A stretch of DNA of 18,768 nucleotides from an uncultured Lachnospiraceae bacterium (GTDB lineage: Bacteria > Bacillota > Clostridia > Lachnospirales > Lachnospiraceae): contig CAJUIM010000071.1 in assembly GCA_910586275.1 (NCBI GenBank), positions 1 through 18,768 on the forward strand, given 5' to 3'. A program made the translations under genes and the position numbers. The notes under the pieces were generated by a model. The model was not told the DNA's origin. It saw only the letters and a program-made list of their open reading frames with translations, and did not search any database. This document shows, in pieces, positions 8,321 to 15,155 of this stretch. Position 1 is the stretch's first letter; each line of letters opens with the position of its first letter.

Positions 8321-9002
8321 AATACGCGGCGTGACAAAGGTATTCGGCAACACCTTGGCCGTAAACAACATGAACCTTATTATTCCCCGTGGGAAAATCA
8401 TCGGCCTGCTGGGGCCAAACGGAAGCGGCAAATCTACGCTTATTAAAATGCTGAACGGACTTCTTACGCCTACCGCCGGAAAAATCTTTATCAACGGTCA
8501 GGAACCCGGCGTTGCCACAAAGGCGCACGTCGCTTACCTGCCGGAAAGGACTTATCTGCAAAGCGGCATGAAAGTATGCGATGCCATAGATTTTTTCTGC
8601 GATTTTTATGAGGACTTTGACAGAGAACGCGCCTTTACCATGCTGAGCAATCTGGCCATCCCGTTTACCGCGCCGCTGAAGACATTGTCAAAAGGCACGA
8701 AGGAGAAAGTACAGCTGATTTTAGTCATGAGCCGGAATGCCGACTTGTATATATTGGACGAACCCATCGCCGGCGTGGATCCTGCTGCCAGAGACTATAT
8801 TTTAAGAACCATTATCACAAATTACAGCGGAAATTCCAGTATCCTGCTGTCCACTCACCTCATCACGGATATTGAAAATATATTGGATGAAGTCATACTT
8901 GTGCGCAACGGACAGATTCTTGCCCATATGGGCGTGGATCAGATCCGGGAAGAATACGGACAATCGGTAGATGCTTATTTCAGGAGGGTATTCGCATGTT
9001 AA
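8304..9002 (+). CDS. ABC transporter ATP-binding protein (YtrB/BcrA-like)
   Basis: A 232-residue nucleotide-binding subunit. It has Walker A GPNGSGKST (37-45), signature LSKGTKEK (128-135), Walker B LYILDE (148-153), a D-loop AGVD and the switch His185 in LLSTHLI. The Q-loop position reads YLPERTYL, with Glu where many transporters have Gln; I recall this as common in this subfamily rather than a defect. The in-frame ATG at 8280 is not used here: GGAGGG precedes the ATG at 8304, from which the protein begins MEALAEIRGVTKVFG. It overlaps the regulator by 17 bases and the permease by 7 bases, consistent with a stoichiometric complex. Probable role: energising the following membrane protein in drug or peptide efflux or envelope-stress relief. 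Substrate unknown. Confidence 0.93.
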   Translation: MEALAEIRGVTKVFGNTLAVNNMNLIIPRGKIIGLLGPNGSGKSTLIKMLNGLLTPTAGKIFINGQEPGVATKAHVAYLPERTYLQSGMKVCDAIDFFCDFYEDFDRERAFTMLSNLAIPFTAPLKTLSKGTKEKVQLILVMSRNADLYILDEPIAGVDPAARDYILRTIITNYSGNSSILLSTHLITDIENILDEVILVRNGQILAHMGVDQIREEYGQSVDAYFRRVFAC

Positions 9003-9826
9003 TAAAATTGTTTAAATATGAATGGAAATTCTTTTGGAAGGTTCCGGCAACCATTAACCTAGCTTTAATCATTATCACCATACTGGGCATTACCTCACTG
9101 ATTTCGCCGTTATGGACTCTGGATTACGATATTATAGGCGCATTGATGGCAACTTCCCTGGTGTTTTACTATCTTGCCATCTTCGCCGGATCCATCGCCG
9201 TCAGTGCCTATATCGCCATACGGTTCTACAAAAATGTTTATACGGACGAAGGTTATCTTACCAATACCCTCCCCGTGACCCCCAGACAGATTATTCTGTC
9301 CAAACTGTTTGTCGGCGTGCTGTGGACAGCCATCACAGGGTTTGTCATTATTTGCAGCATCCTAATCCTGATAGCCGTAGGTTCCTACAGTTATGGGGAT
9401 AACAGCATTATGGAGATTATTTACGAACTGATGATGGCATGGAATGATGTGGCGGAACTTTTCCGTGAAATAGGATTCCGTCCTTTCTCCTTCACATTTC
9501 TGTGCATTATTTATAGTACCGTAAGTATTTTCTTCAGCATCCTGATGCTATATTCTGCCATATCGCTTGGGCAGATGTTTTCCCGGCACAAAGTGGCCGG
9601 TGCCATTATCTGGTATTTTGTGGAACATATGGTCGTTCAGTTCGGCAGTTCCATATTGATGACCATTATGGGATTTTTCATTGTGAACCGGCTGGATTAC
9701 TATGATTCCCTCAGTTCCTTTTTCGACCCCATATTGATTTTGTGCATCCTTCTGTATCTGCTGGGCGGTTTTGGCCTATACTGCATAACGGAATATATGC
9801 TGAAAAAGAAACTGAATCTGGACTGA
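8996..9826 (+). CDS. ABC transporter permease, six predicted membrane helices
   Basis: A 276-residue integral membrane protein. Hydrophobic segments lie at about 17-37, 48-74, 105-130, 163-192, 203-230 and 243-265. The N-terminus LIKLFKYEWKFFWK and the loop YTDEGYLTNTLPVTPRQIILSKL are typical of ABC-2-like permeases linked to GntR regulators in Clostridia. There is no signal peptide beyond the first helix and no periplasmic domain. The start overlaps the ATPase gene by 7 bases. It would dimerise in the cytoplasmic membrane with the ATPase. The transported compound is unknown; resistance to cell-wall-active peptides is the usual suggestion for this class. Confidence 0.88.
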   Translation: MLIKLFKYEWKFFWKVPATINLALIIITILGITSLISPLWTLDYDIIGALMATSLVFYYLAIFAGSIAVSAYIAIRFYKNVYTDEGYLTNTLPVTPRQIILSKLFVGVLWTAITGFVIICSILILIAVGSYSYGDNSIMEIIYELMMAWNDVAELFREIGFRPFSFTFLCIIYSTVSIFFSILMLYSAISLGQMFSRHKVAGAIIWYFVEHMVVQFGSSILMTIMGFFIVNRLDYYDSLSSFFDPILILCILLYLLGGFGLYCITEYMLKKKLNLD

Positions 9827-9841
9827 TTCCGGTCCAAGGAT

Positions 9842-9869
9842 AAATTTAATCCGCAAAATTTAATCCGCA
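9842..9869 (+). repeat. Tandem 14-bp direct repeat
   Basis: AAATTTAATCCGCA occurs twice back to back (9842-9855 and 9856-9869), directly before the terminator stem. It probably arose by slippage. No regulatory role is evident. Confidence 0.85.
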
Positions 9870-9900
9870 AAAAGCCCCGCAGACAGCGGGGCTTTTCTTT
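9870..9900 (+). terminator. Bidirectional intrinsic terminator between convergent operons
   Basis: GCCCCGC (9874-9880) and GCGGGGC (9886-9892) form a perfect stem around AGACA. It is flanked by an A-run before and TTTTCTTT after. On the minus strand the stem is likewise followed by TTTTT, so it can end both the ABC operon and the opposing operon that finishes with yaaA at 9931. Confidence 0.93.
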
Positions 9901-9930
9901 CTCCTATGTTCACCCTATATTCTACTGCAC

Positions 9931-10671
9931 TTATTTCACAAAGACAAATTTGGCCGCATCGGACAGTTCTTCGCAATAGGAAAAACCCAGCTCACGGAAA
10001 TCCTTCATCCTCTCCGGCTCACATATGCCGTTTTCCGCCAGAAACCGAACCATTTCCCCCCGCGCCATTTTGGCCAATGTCCCTTTCTGTTTCACCTTTC
10101 CCGCTGACCGTTCGCCGAATTCTACCGTCAGGAACCGGTCAGCCGGCGTGACATACTTTTCTATGCATTTGGAATACTCTTTGGATGCCAGATTAACGAT
10201 CATCCGATCCCCATCAGCCAGGCTGGCATACAGCCTCTCCCCCCAAAACTCATATAAATCGGCACACCCATTCACCGACAGTTTCGCCTGCATCTCCAGC
10301 CGGTAAGGCACTACGCCGTCAAAAGGTTTCAGCACGCCGTAAAATCCGGAAAGGATGCGGAGGTGTTCCTCCAGATAGGAAAGCGCTTCATCGGTAAATA
10401 CCGCCGGAGCCATATGCTGGTACTGCAGCCCCTCATACGCCAGAACCGCCGGTGTCAGGCACTGATCCAAATCCATCTCCCGGAAACGCCTTTCGTTCAG
10501 TTCCGCCAGCTTATCACTGCACTTCCATAGTGCCTGGGCATCCGCCGATGAAAGAGACTGCACTGCCTCCATAAGGATTTTGGCATCTTCCAAAAATTCC
10601 GGCTGTCCCTTTACCCCATAGATATCCCCGTTTCTATTCATCTTCTTTGCCGGCGATATAATAATCTTCAT
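9931..10671 (-). CDS. yaaA: Peroxide stress protein YaaA
   Basis: A 246-residue member of the YaaA/DUF328 family, which limits intracellular free iron and oxidative DNA damage under peroxide stress (known from E. coli). Family landmarks are the start MKIIISPAKKMN, LYEFWGERLY near 150, VNLASKEYSKCIE near 170 and KGTLAKMARGEMVRFL near 208. Length is normal. The start at 10671 is chosen over the upstream in-frame ATG because it gives the conserved N-terminus and overlaps the peroxiredoxin stop as ATGA, indicating translational coupling. Pairing with a peroxiredoxin supports a peroxide-defence role. Confidence 0.93.
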   Translation of the reverse strand: MKIIISPAKKMNRNGDIYGVKGQPEFLEDAKILMEAVQSLSSADAQALWKCSDKLAELNERRFREMDLDQCLTPAVLAYEGLQYQHMAPAVFTDEALSYLEEHLRILSGFYGVLKPFDGVVPYRLEMQAKLSVNGCADLYEFWGERLYASLADGDRMIVNLASKEYSKCIEKYVTPADRFLTVEFGERSAGKVKQKGTLAKMARGEMVRFLAENGICEPERMKDFRELGFSYCEELSDAAKFVFVK

Positions 10672-11138
10672 GGTTCCTGCAGTTCCCCGATACACTCCAG
10701 CATCTGTGCCGGATTCTCTGCCGCTTTCACTTTTCCGAAAGCCTTTATGATAATGCCTTCTTCATCAATCAGATATGTGGTCCTGACCACCCCCATGCTG
10801 ACTTTCCCGTAGTTCTTCTTTTCCTTCCATACATCGTACCCCTGTATACAGGAAAGTTCCGGATCCGAAAGCAGCGTAAACGGAAGTCCGTATTTCTCTT
10901 CGAATTTTTTATGGGATGCCACACTGTCTTTGCTGACCCCGATGACAACCGCCCCTTTTTCCAGAAACTGCGGATACAGTTCCCCGAAATTGCATGCCTG
11001 CTTCGTGCAGCCCGGCGTATTGTCTCTTGGGTAAAAATATAAGATCACTTTCTTTCCTCTGTACTCCTCTAAGGAATGCATCTTTCCGTTCTGATCCGGC
11101 AATGAAAAATCCGGTGCTTTTGTTCCTGCTTCTAACAT
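10668..11138 (-). CDS. bcp: Thioredoxin-dependent peroxiredoxin, BCP/PrxQ type
   Basis: A 156-residue thiol peroxidase that reduces hydrogen peroxide and organic hydroperoxides. The motif YPRDNTPGCTKQACNF places the peroxidatic Cys at 44 and the resolving Cys at 49, the five-residue spacing of BCP/PrxQ enzymes, so the disulfide is within one subunit and thioredoxin should reduce it. APDFSLPDQNG and VIGVSKDSVASHKKF are also family-typical. The ribosome site is modest (GGGCGGAAG about 8-14 bases upstream). Its last codons overlap the yaaA start by 4 bases. Confidence 0.96.
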   Translation of the reverse strand: MLEAGTKAPDFSLPDQNGKMHSLEEYRGKKVILYFYPRDNTPGCTKQACNFGELYPQFLEKGAVVIGVSKDSVASHKKFEEKYGLPFTLLSDPELSCIQGYDVWKEKKNYGKVSMGVVRTTYLIDEEGIIIKAFGKVKAAENPAQMLECIGELQEP

Positions 11139-11202
11139 TTCTTGACTTCCGCCCTTTCTTTGCGTATTTTTAATGCAGCATTCTATGCCAATCCCGCCAT
11201 AA

Positions 11203-11970
11203 TCAATGCAATGCTGTCATATTATCATTCGGCAGACATGCTTTAGCCTCCGCCACAATCCTGCTGTCCGTCCTGAAAATGCTGTATTCATCCATAGCCG
11301 GCAGCCCCATAGGCACACCTGCCTTACGGTAACGCATCCCGCTGTCCACCAGGATTTTGGCGGACAGATGATAATCGGTAATCTCCGTGCAGGCAAGGAA
11401 CTTTTTAATGACCTCCGGCGTCACTCCTGCCCCTGCCATAATCCGGGGGCCTCCCGTTTCTTTCTGCAGGCCGCTCAGCTTTTTCAGCAGCGGCAGCCCC
11501 GTAAGGCAGTCCTTCTCCTGTCCGGAAGTCAAGACCGTGTCAATGCCCAGTTCCCCTGCCTGCCTATAAGTCTCCGCCGGATCGGCACAGACATCAAACG
11601 CACGGTGCAGCGTGACTTTCATGCCGCCCGCCGCCTGTACCAATTCTTTCATCCGCTCCATATGGAGGCTTCCGTCCTCTCTAAGGCAGCCGATCACAAT
11701 ACCTTCCGCACCGGCCTCACGGAACATCTCCGTCTCTCTTTCCAACATCCGAAACTCATAATCGGTATAAAGAAAATCCCCGAAACGCGGTCTCAGCAAT
11801 ACCCGCACCGGCAAATCACAGCATGCTTTCACCTGCTCAAACAAAGCCAGCCCCGGGGAAATACCCCCGATCATAAGCGCGGCACACAATTCCAGACGGT
11901 CAGCGCCTCCTTCGGCCGCCGCTATGGCAGATTCCACGCTGTCCACACAGCACTCCAATATATAATCCAT
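11203..11970 (-). CDS. cutC: CutC family protein (copper homeostasis CutC)
   Basis: A 255-residue TIM-barrel protein of the CutC family. Conserved segments are LECCVDSVESAIAAAEGGAD followed by RLELC, MIGGISPG, VRVLLRPRFGDFLY, GIVIGCLREDG, VTLHRAFDVC and IMAGAGVTPE. The family was first linked to copper tolerance in E. coli, but that role has been questioned and the biochemical function is unsettled. GGGAGA lies about 9 bases before the ATG. It begins 14 bases after the small lysine-rich gene and ends 64 bases before the peroxiredoxin gene, so one transcript is likely. Confidence 0.92.
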   Translation of the reverse strand: MDYILECCVDSVESAIAAAEGGADRLELCAALMIGGISPGLALFEQVKACCDLPVRVLLRPRFGDFLYTDYEFRMLERETEMFREAGAEGIVIGCLREDGSLHMERMKELVQAAGGMKVTLHRAFDVCADPAETYRQAGELGIDTVLTSGQEKDCLTGLPLLKKLSGLQKETGGPRIMAGAGVTPEVIKKFLACTEITDYHLSAKILVDSGMRYRKAGVPMGLPAMDEYSIFRTDSRIVAEAKACLPNDNMTALH

Positions 11971-11984
11971 TTTGTATTCTCCCG

Positions 11985-12224
11985 CTATTTTTTCCTGTTA
12001 TCTTTGGCATCCATCAGCGCCGCCGCCAGACATACAAGGAAGCATCCTGCTGCCAGAAGCCGTTCCAACCCTTTCTCTACGTTCTTCTTCCTCACCTTCA
12101 CGGCCTTCCTGCGGAGTTTCTCTTTTGTCCTCTCCGTCTTGGCCTTTTCCTTCACGATCCCCATCATCTCTTTCTGAAACTTCTTCTTCCACTTGGGGGG
12201 CTTTCTTTTTTTCTTCCTGCCCAT
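11985..12224 (-). CDS. Small lysine-rich protein with C-terminal membrane segment
   Basis: A 79-residue protein with no recognised family. Its first 55 residues are extremely basic (MGRKKKRKPPKWKKK and further K/R-rich helices likely to form a coiled coil). A hydrophobic stretch, RLLAAGCFLVCLAAALM, follows, then a short charged tail. That suggests a tail-anchored protein whose basic arm faces the cytoplasm, where it could touch nucleic acid or lipid head groups. The longer upstream reading is rejected: GGGAGG stands 4 bases before the ATG at 12224. First gene after the promoter at 12354-12382 and 14 bases from cutC. Confidence 0.7.
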   Translation of the reverse strand: MGRKKKRKPPKWKKKFQKEMMGIVKEKAKTERTKEKLRRKAVKVRKKNVEKGLERLLAAGCFLVCLAAALMDAKDNRKK

Positions 12225-12353
12225 CCGTCCTCCCTTCCGCCGGGCAAAAAACATTTTCATATCCGGCAGCACAATATCATCCGTCCGCCGGAACGTGCCT
12301 GAAAAAGCTTTCTGCCTAATCTGCATCACAGCATTTCCCGTACATACGCCTAT

Positions 12354-12382
12354 ATTATATCTTAACTGCAGCTTTAAGACAA
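12354..12382 (-). promoter_or_regulatory. Sigma-A promoter of the small protein-cutC-bcp-yaaA operon
   Basis: On the minus strand TTGTCT (12377-12382) and TATAAT (12354-12359) are 17 bases apart. The predicted start near 12347 gives a leader of about 120 bases. No PerR or CsoR box was recognised around it. Confidence 0.75.
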
Positions 12383-12491
12383 CCGCAATCTGCAGCAACC
12401 AAGGAAATCCATGTTGGGTGCCGTGCCTGCGCCTCCAAAGCCCGTTTCGGCATGCCAGGCGGCGGCAGCCGAGGGGCAGTCTGGCCTCCCT

Positions 12492-13073
12492 TTATACCGG
12501 CTCCGCAATTCTCGTCACTCCCACATAAATGTTTGATATCTGATACCAAGTAGGATAATCCACCACTCCCGACTGCGGCAGGTTAAAAATACGTTGGAAA
12601 GTCCGCACCGCATCCGCCGTCCGGTTTCCGTATATGCCGTCCGCCGCAATCACCGGAATGGCCGGATAATTCTGTGCAATACGGTTCAGCTGCTGCTGCA
12701 TCTGGCGCACCTTATCTCCCGAAGCCCCTATCGTCAGGTCATAACCCGGCCAGGAAGACGGAACCCCCGCAATGCTTTCCGCAGAATTGATGTACATATC
12801 ATTTCCGTAATAATACCGGATGATTTCGATTGCCGAATACCCTTCGTCACCAAGATATTTGGATCCCCACTGGCTCAGCCCGCTGCAGGTCACACGCTTG
12901 CCGTCACAATAGGATGTAAAAATCGGCTGGCGCACACCGGGACGGGATAAATAGTTGGCAAAAATGGAATCCACCAAATAATCAATATTACTGTAAATAT
13001 TTCTGCCGCGCATCCATTTCTGGTCATATGCCGTAGAAGATGTGATGGTAAAATTATAGCCCTGGTTCCGGTA
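12492..13073 (-). pseudogene. 3' half of a SpoIID-like / peptidoglycan-binding protein gene
   Basis: About 193 residues match the C-terminal half of a Clostridia protein family of roughly 400-450 residues (size from memory). First comes the end of a SpoIID/LytB-like domain, with YCDGKRV, then GLSQWGSKYLGDEGYSAIEI and RYYYGNDMYI. Then comes a PG_binding_1 domain with GASGDKVRQMQQQLNRIA, ADGIYGNRTADAVRTFQ and SGVVDYPTWYQI. The N-terminal half is missing. Homology begins at YRNQGYNFT (Tyr codon 13071-13073); the preceding codons read MMLPG, have no ribosome site and lie inside the recombinase gene. This looks like a gene cut by an inserted element rather than a short protein. If the element excised, the gene could be restored. 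Confidence 0.82.
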
Positions 13074-14805
13074 CCCCGGAAGCATCACTGATTCGTGGTA
13101 AAAAAGTATCTTCGGCAGCCTTAGGTTCCATGCCCGTCCGGCAGCTGCTTTTCTTATAAGGCAGAAAATCCTTCAGACTCAGCTTAAACCGGATTACCAT
13201 CTGCTCCTCTGTCACATCTATCCTGTCAACCAGCTTATTGACAATTACCCTCTGCGTTTCGGCATCCGCTTTCCGGAAGACCTGCTGCCAAGTAGGAATT
13301 TGGGCGTTAATCCCCTCTCCCGCCGTAACCTCCGCTTCCCTGAGGAAACTTCTCTTTTCCTGCAGAAGCCGATTTTGTTCTTCCGCCTTTTCCTTCTGCC
13401 TGCGGATTGCAGAAGCAAGTGCTTCAACAGATAATGGATAGGCACCCGAAACCGCCTCCGGAATGCACTCCTCCATGGCGGCAATCCTTTCCGCCGTCTT
13501 TTTCAGTTCCTTTTCCAGCCTGCCGATTCCCGCTTCCAGAACCTCCCTTTCCCGCTTCTTATTTTTCTCTATCACCTCAAGAATATCTTCCTCTTCCTGA
13601 AAGTTCCGAATATACTCCAAAATATTCCCAAATACAATTTTTTCCGCATTGCCCGCACAAAACCGTGACACTTTATTATGGGGCATACCCGTCTGCCCGC
13701 CCTGACAGCGGTAGACAGGAATCTTGCTGGCCCGTCTCTCCCCGGTATCCTTCACTGTCCAATAGCTGTACTTCGTTCCATTGGTCAGTTTCTTTCCGCA
13801 GTAGCCGCAGTAAATCACGTCAATCAGCGGCAGCCTGCCGCCATTCCTCCGCATGACCCTGATTCCTTTCTGCTCCAGCGTCCGTATGCACTTATCCGCC
13901 CGTTTTCTTCTTTTCTCCTGCGTCCTGTCCCATGTTTCTTCGTCAATAATCCGTAGTTCTTCATCCGCCTCAATGGATTTTACCCAATCGCTGCTGTCCA
14001 GCCTGTGGTATTTTCCGTTTATCCGCTCCCTGCGTTTGTATGCCATATGGCCGGCATAAACAGGATTGGTTAATATTGCGGTGATGGTGCCGCTTTTCCA
14101 GACATCGTTTGGCGCCATTGTCTTATAATACCCGTCCTCATTTAACCGCTTTGCTATTTTAAGCGAACCGAATTCCCGATGCAGCGACAGATTGTAAATA
14201 TGTCTGACTACTTCCGCCTGCTTGGGCAGGATTTTCAGCCGGTGCAGTGCCCTTCCGTGCTTGCTGAATTCCCCTGACAGGACAAGCTCATAGCCGTATG
14301 GTGCGGTTCCCCCCATAAACCTCCCCTGCTGCACTAATCTCTGTGCGGTATCTTTTACGCGCATCCCGGTGTCGGAACTGCTTTTCTGTGCATTCCCAAA
14401 ACGCAGAGCCAGCATCATCTGCCCCATTATATCATCGCCCTCCGGTGAAATGCAGCCATCCTTGACCGTATAAATGTCCACGCCGTAATTTTTTAACGTC
14501 ATAACGTAGGCACCGATTTCCCACATGCGCCTGCCTATTCTGTCGTCCTTATAGGCAACCAGAATATCATATTCTTTCCTCCCGGCATCTTCCATGGCCT
14601 CCTGCAATGTGTCCCTGTCACTGACCGCCGTTTTGTATCCGCTCCTGCTCCCCTCAAAATATTCTTTTCCATCCAAGATCCAGTCCGGATGCCCGGCTAT
14701 ATAATCCTCCACAATCCGGCGCTGTACGGATAAGTCGCCGTCCGCTTCCAACTGCTGGTTGGAACTTACCCTTAGAAGCATCCGCACAATCCGTTTTTCC
14801 TGCAT
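13054..14805 (-). CDS. Large serine recombinase (resolvase/TnpX-type)
   Basis: A 583-residue site-specific recombinase. Residues about 5-150 form the resolvase catalytic domain. The motif RMLLRVSSNQQ carries the nucleophile, probably Ser14, and YKDDRIGRRMWE is the second active-site segment. The Recombinase domain spans about 160-300 (GTAPYGYEL, ILTNPVYAGHMAYKRR). A zinc ribbon follows with CGYCGKKL and two later Cys. A long coiled coil of about 100 residues comes next, as expected for large serine integrases. AGGGGTGG five bases before the ATG at 14805 favours this start over the one overlapping the upstream ORF at 14841. The last codons run into the SpoIID-like sequence, so the gene's own 3' end lies at the presumed attachment site. 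Confidence 0.93.
   Translation of the reverse strand: MQEKRIVRMLLRVSSNQQLEADGDLSVQRRIVEDYIAGHPDWILDGKEYFEGSRSGYKTAVSDRDTLQEAMEDAGRKEYDILVAYKDDRIGRRMWEIGAYVMTLKNYGVDIYTVKDGCISPEGDDIMGQMMLALRFGNAQKSSSDTGMRVKDTAQRLVQQGRFMGGTAPYGYELVLSGEFSKHGRALHRLKILPKQAEVVRHIYNLSLHREFGSLKIAKRLNEDGYYKTMAPNDVWKSGTITAILTNPVYAGHMAYKRRERINGKYHRLDSSDWVKSIEADEELRIIDEETWDRTQEKRRKRADKCIRTLEQKGIRVMRRNGGRLPLIDVIYCGYCGKKLTNGTKYSYWTVKDTGERRASKIPVYRCQGGQTGMPHNKVSRFCAGNAEKIVFGNILEYIRNFQEEEDILEVIEKNKKREREVLEAGIGRLEKELKKTAERIAAMEECIPEAVSGAYPLSVEALASAIRRQKEKAEEQNRLLQEKRSFLREAEVTAGEGINAQIPTWQQVFRKADAETQRVIVNKLVDRIDVTEEQMVIRFKLSLKDFLPYKKSSCRTGMEPKAAEDTFLPRISDASGVPEPGL
13060..13090. other. Presumed attachment-site junction (element end)
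   Basis: To the left the minus-strand frame matches the SpoIID-like family from codon TAC (13071-13073) on. To the right that homology stops at once, and the sequence is the recombinase C-terminal coding region. Relatives recalled from memory have Trp before this Tyr; here the codon is GGG. The crossover therefore lies at or just right of GGTACC (13070-13075). The exact core cannot be fixed without the other junction, which is outside the window. Confidence 0.6.
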
Positions 14806-14840
14806 TATAACCACCCCTAATCCGCAAATAGAACAATGCA

Positions 14841-15020
14841 TTAATCTTTCTTCCGATTCTCCCCGGCCGAAACCGCTTTCATCTGTTCTTCCAATTCCAT
14901 CATGAGAATCGACTTCACTGATTTTCGAATCGCCACGGCATCCTGCGGTTCATCGGGGAATTGCAGGATTGCCCTGACTGTCCTGTCCCCGCAGTCCACA
15001 TCCTTCTTTATTTCCTTCAT
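14841..15020 (-). CDS. Small element-encoded protein upstream of the recombinase
   Basis: A 59-residue charged protein (begins MKEIKKDVDCGDRTV, contains AILQFPDEPQDAVAIRKSVKSIL, ends KD). No family is recognised with confidence; it faintly resembles the small TnpW-like proteins beside transposon serine recombinases. A longer reading from a TTG at 15149 is open, but GGAAGG about 7 bases before the ATG at 15020 and a promoter at 15046-15073 support the short form. Its stop overlaps an in-frame recombinase ATG as TAATG, indicating co-expression. Small proteins in this position can be directionality factors for serine integrases; that is a hypothesis here. Confidence 0.55.
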   Translation of the reverse strand: MKEIKKDVDCGDRTVRAILQFPDEPQDAVAIRKSVKSILMMELEEQMKAVSAGENRKKD

Positions 15021-15045
15021 ACGCTGCCTTCCAGCATCTTTTCTT

Positions 15046-15073
15046 TTTATATTACTTGCATGGGGCTTGTCAT
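15046..15073 (-). promoter_or_regulatory. Candidate promoter of the recombinase pair
   Basis: On the minus strand ATGACA (15068-15073) and TATAAA (15046-15051) have a 16-base spacer. This would start transcription roughly 20 bases before the small ORF at 15020. It is a moderate match to sigma-A; a sporulation-sigma promoter was not recognised. Confidence 0.45.
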
Positions 15074-15109
15074 ATTCGATGTTTTTTATGTTCCTATTTT
15101 TCTCCTCCC

Positions 15110-15127
15110 TGTCTGCTTCCGCAGACA
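15110..15127. other. Perfect 7-bp inverted repeat with 4-base loop
   Basis: TGTCTGC, TTCC, GCAGACA. It lies 29 bases past the AAA-ATPase stop and about 37 bases before the -35 of the recombinase promoter. No T-run follows on the minus strand, so it is either a weak terminator or an operator for the recombinase pair. Confidence 0.45.
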
Positions 15128-15155
15128 CTTGCATCAATTGAAGGTTCAAACTTCC

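Noticed and set aside
13074..13088. Independent start (MMLPG) for the SpoIID-like fragment as a short protein
   Set aside because: There is no ribosome site, and these codons lie in recombinase sequence where homology to the family has already ended.
14806..14841. Recombinase start at the TAATG overlap with the upstream ORF
   Set aside because: The ATG at 14805 has a far better ribosome site (AGGGGTGG) and yields the usual short lead before the catalytic Ser. The overlap may still help coupling.
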